Below are positions 26,799 to 34,174 of a stretch of DNA of 64,000 nucleotides, piece by piece (within the stretch, counting starts at the first letter, position 1; the number at the start of each line of letters is the position of its first letter). This stretch comes from an uncultured Pirellula sp. (lineage in GTDB: Bacteria > Planctomycetota > Planctomycetia > Pirellulales > Pirellulaceae). A model generated the notes under the pieces. The model saw nothing but the letters and a program-made list of their open reading frames with translations. It did no database searches and had not been told where the DNA came from. The stretch spans positions 58,152-122,151 of the forward strand of contig CAIOHR010000280.1 of NCBI GenBank assembly GCA_903858115.1, in the 5' to 3' direction. The position numbers and the translations under genes are program-made.

Positions 26799-26875
26799 AG
26801 TCGAAATTCCTCCCACAGAGTTTAAATAACTTGCATGTTAAGAAGTTCGGTTATTTCTAAGCTTGCAAACGGAAA

Positions 26876-26902
26876 CAGTGCAAAAACCATTGCATTTTGC
26901 AC
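26876..26902. promoter_or_regulatory. Inverted repeat upstream of Hsp20 gene (GTGCAAAA/TTTTGCAC)
   Basis: GTGCAAAA (26878-26885) and TTTTGCAC (26895-26902) are perfect 8-bp arms around 9 nt, 80 bp upstream of the Hsp20 start, in the 257-bp gap that separates the gas vesicle part from the bilin part of the run. The left arm begins CAGTGCAAAA, one base different from CAGTGCAATA at 35301 and 43933. It is a plausible operator for the gas vesicle sub-operon. Confidence 0.4.
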
Positions 26903-27055
26903 TCTTGATCTATCGCGAGAGCTTAAAATTCGTCATCTTGAGAAGATTGTGAATAGGTGATTCCCTTACTTGAAAGGGCATCTGCCTAAGACCCAACGGA
27001 GTACACGCCAACATCGTATAAATTCTTGTTGGATTCGATGGTCGGTAACCCGAAA

Positions 27056-27703
27056 CTAAGCCATCGGCTCAAAAATCCGAGGACTCTCTCGATCTTTGAG
27101 TCTCCCAAAGGGATACTCGACTTGAAGATCTTGCGGAAGAAAGTCTTGCACCCGATGCTGAAGTCCAATAAAGAGTATTCCGACCTGACCCGTCTGAAGC
27201 GTTTCTACAATTCTTTGGGCGATGAACTGATCTCTTTGTGCTAGAAGAGATGATGCAGATTCGTCTTCCTTTCGATCGCTTGGTTCTGACATCTCTCGAT
27301 ACAGCCCTTCCGCCAAACTCTTCTTAACCGCTTCGTATTCCTTGATGAGAAGCTCTGTCGATTCCGTTCCAACGAGTTGCGTCCCTCTTTCCACTAACCA
27401 TTTCACCAATTTGTGGTTGGCACTACCTTTTGAAGCCAACTCTTCGACGATTCGGTGCTCGATGATTCGTTCGGGGTTCCCCGTGAAAGGTAGAGCGTCC
27501 TGAAAAACGAAAGTGTTAGCGTAATCTATGTTCCAGGATTCGATTCCTAGTCTCAATTCTTCCCAGAACGCGTCTAGTACTCTTTGGTTTTGCTCAAAAG
27601 TTTGGTTTTGCAAGAACTGACTTTTCACGTCGCGAATAGGTAGCTCCAACGTACCCAAATCATGTCTCGAATGTACTATCGGAATGATAAATAGATGTCG
27701 CAT
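27056..27703 (-). CDS. TraB/ChaN (EreA-like)-superfamily candidate protein
   Basis: A 215-residue protein from the ATG at 27703, with a GGTGA site; the frame opens earlier with TTG at 27754. It starts MRHLFIIPIVHSRHDLGTL and ends with RDQFIAQRIVETLQTGQVG followed by ILFIGLQHRV. An N-terminal strand ending in His and a late RDxxIAxxIxxxL...G..GxQH motif resemble the TraB/Tiki/EreA/ChaN fold, some members of which bind haem (ChaN). The match is by eye and weak. It lies 76 bp downstream of the 800-residue gene and before the gas vesicle part. Confidence 0.5.
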   Translation of the reverse strand: MRHLFIIPIVHSRHDLGTLELPIRDVKSQFLQNQTFEQNQRVLDAFWEELRLGIESWNIDYANTFVFQDALPFTGNPERIIEHRIVEELASKGSANHKLVKWLVERGTQLVGTESTELLIKEYEAVKKSLAEGLYREMSEPSDRKEDESASSLLAQRDQFIAQRIVETLQTGQVGILFIGLQHRVQDFLPQDLQVEYPFGRLKDRESPRIFEPMA

Positions 27704-27779
27704 CGCATCAGTCACCGTGTTTAAGGCTGCCAGCCCAGTGCGGATTCCAGACAAGCCGGCAGCCTGCCCATCACGAAAC

Positions 27780-30182
27780 TTACTTCATAGCAGCCACATC
27801 TGCAAACGAAACTGGCTGAATTGACGCAGCAAAGGTACTGATCGGAACCATTCGTTTGTTTGGGCCGGTCTTTTCGGTTGAAGCATTTGCTGGTGACGCG
27901 GTGAAAATCTGTCTGAGATACATCTCAATAGTCTCTGCTTCATCACGGTCCAGTTGGCTCCAAATCGCATTGATCAACTCGTTGAAATTTGCCTTAGCAC
28001 ACGGGGAATTTGCTTCAAAGTTCTCTGGTCGAGCCACAATGTTCTGACCAATCCTCTTTCGCCACCAAGCCCTAAAGCTGGAAACGTCTCCCGCGGATGA
28101 AAGCAAGAAGCTTGCTAGGCCACGCAGCATAACCGAATTGTCACGGATGCACGCCTCAAGCCCACGTTCGCCCAGTTGTTCTTTGTATGCCTGAGAAGAA
28201 TTTACCGCAGCGGTAGAAATACGTTCGGCGATAGAATTGCTATGTTCATTAATCTTGTACGCACCCGTGTAGGCTGGCGCAACGGACGCTAGCCCCATCA
28301 GCAATTCCGCAATCTCGGGATACTCTCGCAGTTGCTCGAGAATTCCACGCAAAAACTCGACAACCACCGAACCAGGCAACTTGCTAAATCGGACCTGTTC
28401 AACTTGGAAATACTCATGAAGTGAAACCTCAGCAGCCGCTCCACCGATGATGGCGGCCTCGATGGTTTTTTGAATCAACAATTTTCCATCGCGTCGCCCC
28501 GCCTTGATACCACCCCGTTCTAACGAATCGTGCCTTGGAGCGGCTTGGTATCCACGTTCCACCGCGGAAATAGCAAATCGATCGGCATGTGCCGCCACGG
28601 CGTACAATTTCGCATGACGATCAAAGCACCCCATCGCGTCATCCAAATACCCGCGTGCAATCTTGGCATCCTCGGGATCTGCGTGAGTTTCGATAACTCG
28701 GATCACCCGATCATATACTTGCTTCAAGATTCCGACATTAAATGGTAGGTTTGGTAACAAATACTTCGACAGGTAAGATCTGAACTCGAATCCGTTTACG
28801 CCAGCAGGACCGCTTGGAATCAGAGTTACTATCTTTGACAACACCAATCGAATGTCTCGGAAGGCGGCTCGCTTGTCGGCCGCGAATTGGCTGAAGTTTT
28901 CGATAGCCCAATTGGCAGACTCCGTCGATATCTTATCAACGACTTCGGACAATCGCATCGCGATTTCCGTTCGGCGCGCGACCTCCACCAATTGCAGGAT
29001 CGCGTGTCTAAACACTTTAGCGGTGTCATCCTTCCAACGCGAGTCGACCACCTCCAACAACACCTTCAAACTGGACGCAAGAAGTCCTGAATGGGTCGAT
29101 GGCATGTTGGGCAACACGATCTTACACCAAATATCCGCGAGTTGATCAGCTCGAATTTCCGCTGGTCCGCAAGCATGAAGTATCGACAGTTCAGTGATCA
29201 ATTGTCGATTGGCCATCGAAACCGCGGTTTGAAATTCATCCGTGCGAAGCAAACCTAGCGTTTCCCCTCGTTCCAATAGCTTAGCCGCAGCAGCATCAGC
29301 AATCTCACCAGCATGAGTGGTAAGTCGAACCGCCTGCAACAAATGACCAGAGCAGTCTGCCATCGTCTCAAACAAATCGCTCACCGCCATGGCGGCTTCA
29401 GGACCACAGCACTCTACAATCCCCTCGCGAAGAGCTAAGAACGACCAATACCAGACCTGTGCGTTGTACTCCACTTGACTCATGAGTCGCTCAATCAACC
29501 ATCCAGCGAACTGCTTCTTCATCTCCAAAGGAGATGGGGTTTTCATGACCCTCGCAACCTCTTTGATTAGCAACTCAAAGTCTCGTTTGCACTTCGAAAC
29601 ACTGGAAACTCCGTACTGAGCCTTAACGTCTGGCATGATTGCCATAACCCGTTCCGCTGCAAACTCAGCAATACGGCGATGTGCTCGGTGAATAGTTCCG
29701 CTGTACGACGCTTGCCTAACGAAAGCGATCATCTGTTCGAAAACGGTATCAACGAAAGGGTGCGCTTGCAATGGAAGTTCTCGGTGTGCCCCCTGTTGAA
29801 GAAAATGCAAGAAAACCTCCATATGATGACCGGTTACATTGGATGCATCGAGATGGCCGACTAGCCATGACAACACCTTCTCGAAAACGATTTCACAGGA
29901 GCCTTCACGTACAGCTTGTGCTGCATATCGCAATAGAATTCGCCCGTCTTGATGCCCTTTTTTGCGTCTCATCGAACCAGATGGGCCCTCAAAACCCGGT
30001 GTAATGTCACAAAAGGCATGGGTGGCGTAGTCTACTATCTCAAACTCAAATTGTTGAATTAGCTTGGATACGAGCATTCTATGAGGAAGCTCCAACGAAG
30101 CCCCTAACGCCTGCTCGTTTTCGAGCGAGGTGAAGTAGCGACCTTCCGCTGCGGTCATGATTTTCGATAATGCACTGTTCAT
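27780..30182 (-). CDS. 800-residue helical protein with phycobilisome-like N-terminal domain
   Basis: The ATG at 30182 follows AAGGAAGAG closely; the upstream extension to 30236 is unlikely. Residues 10-150 resemble the phycobilisome globin-like domain: AAEGRYFTSLENEQAL, then LIQQFEFEIVDYATHAF and HQDGRILLRYAAQAVREG. In that last helix D79 aligns with the conserved bilin-contacting Asp87 of phycobiliproteins, while G76 takes the place of the bilin-linking Cys84 and Q78 that of Arg86. Residues 150-800 are helical with no domain I recognise; recurring W/Y-x-LP segments (KIVLPNMP, KYLLPNLP) suggest degenerate helical repeats. There is no signal peptide or TM. By size it could be a scaffold, as ApcE is in cyanobacteria, but it lacks recognisable linker repeats. 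The function is unknown. Confidence 0.75.
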   Translation of the reverse strand: MNSALSKIMTAAEGRYFTSLENEQALGASLELPHRMLVSKLIQQFEFEIVDYATHAFCDITPGFEGPSGSMRRKKGHQDGRILLRYAAQAVREGSCEIVFEKVLSWLVGHLDASNVTGHHMEVFLHFLQQGAHRELPLQAHPFVDTVFEQMIAFVRQASYSGTIHRAHRRIAEFAAERVMAIMPDVKAQYGVSSVSKCKRDFELLIKEVARVMKTPSPLEMKKQFAGWLIERLMSQVEYNAQVWYWSFLALREGIVECCGPEAAMAVSDLFETMADCSGHLLQAVRLTTHAGEIADAAAAKLLERGETLGLLRTDEFQTAVSMANRQLITELSILHACGPAEIRADQLADIWCKIVLPNMPSTHSGLLASSLKVLLEVVDSRWKDDTAKVFRHAILQLVEVARRTEIAMRLSEVVDKISTESANWAIENFSQFAADKRAAFRDIRLVLSKIVTLIPSGPAGVNGFEFRSYLSKYLLPNLPFNVGILKQVYDRVIRVIETHADPEDAKIARGYLDDAMGCFDRHAKLYAVAAHADRFAISAVERGYQAAPRHDSLERGGIKAGRRDGKLLIQKTIEAAIIGGAAAEVSLHEYFQVEQVRFSKLPGSVVVEFLRGILEQLREYPEIAELLMGLASVAPAYTGAYKINEHSNSIAERISTAAVNSSQAYKEQLGERGLEACIRDNSVMLRGLASFLLSSAGDVSSFRAWWRKRIGQNIVARPENFEANSPCAKANFNELINAIWSQLDRDEAETIEMYLRQIFTASPANASTEKTGPNKRMVPISTFAASIQPVSFADVAAMK

Positions 30183-30281
30183 AGCTCTTCCTTTATTTGG
30201 TTCGATAGCCGAATCGCTTTGCCAACTTCGGATCAATTAGTATCTGATGCCCTTCAGTTGGACTTAGCAAGTTCGAGCCAT

Positions 30282-30935
30282 TCAAGATTGGAGGGTTAGT
30301 AAATGGTCCAGAATCTCTTGGTGTGATTTCGGACTAGTTTTCCAGGAACGAAGCGAGTCGATTCGCTTTGGATCGGAAAGCAAAAATCGACTGCTGCTAA
30401 ATCCATCCTTTTCACTTTGCGATTGGAAGCAGTCGACATCTTTTGCGATAAAGTGAGAGAACATGCCAGCGATGATACCTGCCGTCAAAATATCCGCTGG
30501 ATAACTTAGCTTCCCGTCCGTAATGTCTGCCATGATGGCTCCCTCGAGCGAGAGATCTATGACTCCTCGATCGAAATGATAATAATCGATCGCGAGAACA
30601 CCCCATCCATTATGTCCGAATTCTTGAATGACCAAACTCTGGAAGAAAGCTAATGGAAAATCTTTAACAGGCATTGCGTAAAACTCAGACCATGCATCTT
30701 CCAATCCTTTTCCAAAATTCCGCCCCCATTTTCTACCACAGTGATAGAGAACGGCTTCGACTCTATCACCACATTCCTTCTCAAGAGCTCGATGAAGTCC
30801 CAAGAGGAAGTCATTGGTCAATGCAATCATCCGACGTCCAGACCGGTTAACGAGAACGCCGGTTTCAACATTTGCGGTCATATACAATTTCTCAACATAG
30901 TAGTTTCGGAATTCTATTTCGCTCGAGCTTGACAT
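30282..30935 (-). CDS. V4R-domain protein (copy 1)
   Basis: A 217-residue protein from the ATG at 30935; no strong ribosome site. Residues 25-185 form a V4R (4-vinyl reductase) domain: VNRSGRRMIALTNDFLLGLHR, then AVLYHCGRKWGRNF and a late helix LTAGIIAGMFSHFI followed by DVDCFQSQ. V4R domains bind small ligands and occur in the BchJ family once linked to tetrapyrrole vinyl reduction, and in transcriptional sensors. No DNA-binding domain is attached, so it is probably a binding protein or bilin chaperone. It lies between the 800-residue gene and the phycobilisome-like gene. Confidence 0.8.
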   Translation of the reverse strand: MSSSSEIEFRNYYVEKLYMTANVETGVLVNRSGRRMIALTNDFLLGLHRALEKECGDRVEAVLYHCGRKWGRNFGKGLEDAWSEFYAMPVKDFPLAFFQSLVIQEFGHNGWGVLAIDYYHFDRGVIDLSLEGAIMADITDGKLSYPADILTAGIIAGMFSHFIAKDVDCFQSQSEKDGFSSSRFLLSDPKRIDSLRSWKTSPKSHQEILDHLLTLQS

Positions 30936-31010
30936 ATAAGATATTTAGGTTAATGGTTTTCAATAGACTCTATGACTACTAGGGTGTCTCAATTGGATAC
31001 AGTCTTTTCT

Positions 31011-31508
31011 TTAGACGGCAGGTGTAGCAGGTGCGGGAAAATCCGACATAACCTCTATGGTTCTATCTAGGTAGGGTTCAAACGCGGCGTACGCATCAGG
31101 CGGCAAACTTTGCCGAAACCCCTGCTTCAAATAGGTGTATGTATCGCGATTAAACTCGGGGGTGAAGTTGAGACCTGCGAGGATGGTTCTTAACCAAAAA
31201 AGCAATTTCTCTTCCAGAATCCCCATCTCATCGAGCAGCATTGCTTGGGCCATGAACCGAGTCGTCAATTGCACATCGCGAAATGCTTTCGCCCATGCGC
31301 TACCGTGATACTTGTCAAAGTTCGGGTAGCGTTTTCGTGTATTATCGATGCAGAATCGCACAGCCGCCTCCTCATTGGATTCGATCAAGCCGACTATCCG
31401 AAAACGCTCGGGAAACCCATTGGTATATTCCAATACTTCCTGACGCTCTTCAGCGGTCATATATCTACTATCGCCGCCTACCAAAATTTCTGAGATTCGA
31501 TTGTTCAT
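31011..31508 (-). CDS. Phycobilisome (phycobiliprotein-like) family protein lacking the bilin-linking cysteine
   Basis: A 165-residue protein from the ATG at 31508; eight extra codons to a TTG are unlikely. Length and pattern match an allophycocyanin-type subunit: GGDSRYMTAEERQEVLEY, RFRIVGLIESNEEAAVRF, a helix AKAFRDVQLTTRFMAQAML and a last helix AAFEPYLDRTIEVM. In the bilin-pocket helix R77 and D78 match Arg86 and Asp87, which contact the bilin, but A75 takes the place of Cys84, the usual covalent site. A bilin could therefore bind only non-covalently, or not at all. No rod or core linker, chlorophyll or photosystem genes are present. Finding this fold in a planctomycete locus with haem oxygenase and a bilin reductase is the key observation of the window. 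Confidence 0.8.
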   Translation of the reverse strand: MNNRISEILVGGDSRYMTAEERQEVLEYTNGFPERFRIVGLIESNEEAAVRFCIDNTRKRYPNFDKYHGSAWAKAFRDVQLTTRFMAQAMLLDEMGILEEKLLFWLRTILAGLNFTPEFNRDTYTYLKQGFRQSLPPDAYAAFEPYLDRTIEVMSDFPAPATPAV

Positions 31509-31553
31509 AGTCTTCGTCTTTTTCTGAACCAATTCCTATCGATTTGATGGACT

Positions 31554-32573
31554 CTATGGATTCGATTGTTGAAGCTTTTCCCTCAAGGCTAAATTCTCCA
31601 GATTGAGAGCAATAATTCGGTTGGCCATTTGCTCCATTGGATCTACACCTATCTGTTCGCCTCGAACCTGTGCCAATTCCATGTTGAGTTCAACAACCAA
31701 TCGCTCCAACTGCAAGAGATAATCATCTTGCGACTGTTCAACTTTTGGAGGCATGCTCGCCGATTTCGCGAATGATACTCGCTCCGTCATCTGAAAAGTC
31801 GAGCTCAGATGAGCCTTTTGTTTTCCAGTTCGGTCGGCATCGCTAGACTTTTGCGTTGCTATTCGCGCCGCACTTGCGTCTTCTCGGCTTGTAGTTTCTA
31901 TTGCGGAACGACTTGAGTCCTCGCTGATTTCTTGTGCCTTACTTGCAGGCACCGTCTCCACTGCAGATGGAACGAGTCGGTCCGCGTTGGGAACGATAGC
32001 CAACTTCTCTAAACCAACAACTTCAGATTTTGGCGATAGTCCAGAATCCTGCTTGGATTCGTGCTCCGTACTACTTTGTGAACGATCCAACTCTGGACGA
32101 TTTTCCGTCGTATATTCGATTATCGCAACCGGTTGCTCGTCAACCTTCCATTCCTCCTTGGCGATGCTTCGCTCTTCAGAGACAGTAGCAGTTGGAGTGA
32201 CTTCCAGAGAGACATCATCGGAGCGATTTGCCGCAGAAGAGGATCCCGCTTGGGAAATCTCAACCACATCGGATAGTATCTTGCCGTCCTGCGACTCTAA
32301 CTTAATAGGCTCCGACGGACTTTCCGTTGCTGGTTCTTGGACCGACGCAGGAGCCCCCTCGTCTCCCGTGACGCTCTTTGCTGTTGCCGCATCCGACTTG
32401 ATGTCCACCCATGGCTTGCATTCTGGCCTCTTAAATGCCGCATCGTTGGACCAATTGATCGCTTGAGTAAGCTGTCCCACTAGCAGTGGCCCAAGATTCA
32501 ATACATGCAACGAGCCCCGATTGGCATTCGCAGCGCTTGGTTGGCTATTCGTGTTTTGTCTTTCAGACACCAT
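31554..32573 (-). CDS. Largely disordered protein with C-terminal coiled coil
   Basis: A 339-residue protein. After about 60 residues containing SLHVLNLGPLLVGQLTQAIN, possibly a short helix, residues 60-270 are low-complexity Ser/Glu/Ala/Thr-rich and probably disordered. The C-terminal 60 residues form a coil (DDYLLQLERLVVELNMELAQ, IIALNLENLALREKLQ). It lies between the second V4R gene (109 bp upstream) and the phycobilisome-like gene (45 bp downstream). Composition and position suggest a linker or adaptor; there is no homology to known phycobilisome linkers that I can see. Confidence 0.7.
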   Translation of the reverse strand: MVSERQNTNSQPSAANANRGSLHVLNLGPLLVGQLTQAINWSNDAAFKRPECKPWVDIKSDAATAKSVTGDEGAPASVQEPATESPSEPIKLESQDGKILSDVVEISQAGSSSAANRSDDVSLEVTPTATVSEERSIAKEEWKVDEQPVAIIEYTTENRPELDRSQSSTEHESKQDSGLSPKSEVVGLEKLAIVPNADRLVPSAVETVPASKAQEISEDSSRSAIETTSREDASAARIATQKSSDADRTGKQKAHLSSTFQMTERVSFAKSASMPPKVEQSQDDYLLQLERLVVELNMELAQVRGEQIGVDPMEQMANRIIALNLENLALREKLQQSNP

Positions 32574-32682
32574 GTTTTCGAACTATCCCTTCAGTTGCTT
32601 TCAGGTTGCTGTGAGCTACTTGATGGCAACCATTCCAGATTGGCGTCTTCCGAACATGTTGAAACTATTCTGCATTCTTACT

Positions 32683-33459
32683 TTATGCATTACGTACCTT
32701 CTTCATGATGTCCTTACCCGTGGCCCCTTGGCTTCGCCAAAAAGCAGCGGCATTCACTCGTTCGGCGTGAGAAATCAAAAATTTGCAATGATCCGCCCCC
32801 ATGGCATAACATTGGATTTCCACACAACCAAAGTCTTTGCGAGAAAGAACGCTAAAAACTGCGGAAAAGAGACCGGCATAGAAATAACACACCACTGCAC
32901 CTATGTCTCCAAGCGTCTTCGCAACAGCGGATTCGTACAACTCGATGAAAAGCATATCCCGTTTTGCTTCCCGAAAATCGAACTGCCACGTTCCCCAGCC
33001 TTCGATGGTGAGTGGCCACCACCATGTTTCGAGCATCATTCCCATACCCATCTTTGTAAAATCGACCTCGAATTCTCCTTGAGAGCGTTTCACAAAGTTT
33101 CGCATATCCTCCATGCCCCAGGCATAGCCGGTTTCGTACATAACCATTCCTGCCTTTTCACCAACCTCGTCCTCTAACCCTCCCAAGACACCTGTGATGA
33201 AGTCTTCGGTAACACGAAGGATCCGCTGGCCATAGACGTTGGTGATGATTCCACGTTGTCGGTCCCGTTGGTAGAACTGTTCTGATGTGTAGTAATTATG
33301 TTTGAACGGCTGGACACCTGGCGTCATCCGAATGGAGTCTCGGATCTTGTCATCCGCCTTTTCGTTTCGAATTCGGACGAGCGATTTCGAATCGGGCGTA
33401 CCAGAAAGTATCTCGACAAATTGCTTGGTCTTCTCTTCTGCACTCGTAGGAGTTATCAT
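32683..33459 (-). CDS. V4R-domain protein (copy 2)
   Basis: A 258-residue protein. A polar N-terminus of about 60 residues is followed by YGQRILRVTEDFITGVLGGLEDE then MVMYETGYAWGMEDM, a V4R domain. It continues to a C-terminal AVVCYFYAGLFSAVFSVLSR with downstream cysteines (CVEIQCYAMGADHCKFLI), typical of V4R proteins. A Trp-rich stretch (ETWWWPLTIEGWGTW) may line a ligand pocket. It shares only the domain with copy 1, so the two probably have different partners. It follows the haem oxygenase gene by 65 bp. Likely role: binding a tetrapyrrole intermediate or product; inferred from domain plus context. Confidence 0.8.
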   Translation of the reverse strand: MITPTSAEEKTKQFVEILSGTPDSKSLVRIRNEKADDKIRDSIRMTPGVQPFKHNYYTSEQFYQRDRQRGIITNVYGQRILRVTEDFITGVLGGLEDEVGEKAGMVMYETGYAWGMEDMRNFVKRSQGEFEVDFTKMGMGMMLETWWWPLTIEGWGTWQFDFREAKRDMLFIELYESAVAKTLGDIGAVVCYFYAGLFSAVFSVLSRKDFGCVEIQCYAMGADHCKFLISHAERVNAAAFWRSQGATGKDIMKKVRNA

Positions 33460-33524
33460 GGAAATGGATTAACCTTAGTAGTAGTCATGCGTCCAGGAAC
33501 AGATACCTGGACCTCGAGATGCGT

Positions 33525-34172
33525 TTAGGCCGTTCTTCGTTGGTTTCCGATTTGCTTGACATCTTCTGCCAGTAGCGCAGCGTACAGTTTGTTGAGAAGC
33601 TCCATAAATGTTACAGCGCCCTCAGTAAGCTCACCGACGGTCGCCGCGTCAAGTCTTGCACCGTCAACCTTTTCTTTGAATGCTCTAACGCGGGAGGGAG
33701 TTTGAGCGGCTCCTTCCGTGTGATACTCAATCCCCGCAGTTTCTCCCGGTGCTATTCCCAACGTCTTACTCAAAGGCTTGGCGATCACTAAAGATCCCAT
33801 TCTGGATCCTTCCAGGACATATATACAACCTAAAAGCGCAAAGGGCTTGTGTTTTCCCCAATCGCGTAGTTGATTAACGATCGCCAGCGTCTCGCTCATT
33901 GGCTGGAAGGTAACGACCTTGCATCCGAACGCTCTCAAGTCACGTGTAATGGTGTTGGTTCGGACCATTTCCGATGTAAAGTAGTTGGAGACTTCAACTA
34001 CCTGCTGAACCAAGCTTTCGAGTTCGTCGTGAATATGCCATAGTTGAACCAGTCCATTGGCATACTCGGATCGACTTATCGAGCCATCCATCATCCCTTT
34101 CGAAAACGGAGTCAATTCGATTTGTTGATGCGATTCGGAAATCGCCGCACGAACCATATTCATTACGCTCAT
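33525..34172 (-). CDS. Haem oxygenase (bacterial biliverdin-forming type)
   Basis: A 215-residue haem oxygenase-fold protein; GAGGATAAAG precedes the ATG at 34172. H15 in ISESHQQIELTPF is the expected proximal haem ligand, and GCIYVLEGSRMGSLVIAKPL (about 105-125) is the distal helix with its flexible glycines. Overall it is closer to the BphO-type enzymes than to HO-1. It should open haem to biliverdin, CO and iron using reduced ferredoxin or similar. It starts 2 bp after the stop of the bilin reductase gene, so the two-step route haem to biliverdin to phycobilin is encoded as one unit. There is no phytochrome next to it, unlike typical BphO genes. Confidence 0.88.
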   Translation of the reverse strand: MSVMNMVRAAISESHQQIELTPFSKGMMDGSISRSEYANGLVQLWHIHDELESLVQQVVEVSNYFTSEMVRTNTITRDLRAFGCKVVTFQPMSETLAIVNQLRDWGKHKPFALLGCIYVLEGSRMGSLVIAKPLSKTLGIAPGETAGIEYHTEGAAQTPSRVRAFKEKVDGARLDAATVGELTEGAVTFMELLNKLYAALLAEDVKQIGNQRRTA

Positions 34173-34174
34173 CT

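Noticed and set aside
26870..26910. Sigma-54 promoter near the Hsp20 gene
   Set aside because: TTGCA elements are present, but no GG at -24 with the required spacing; the inverted repeat explains the sequence better.
32521..33177. 218-residue plus-strand ORF
   Set aside because: It lies opposite the second V4R gene and reads as its antisense; no domain is recognised.
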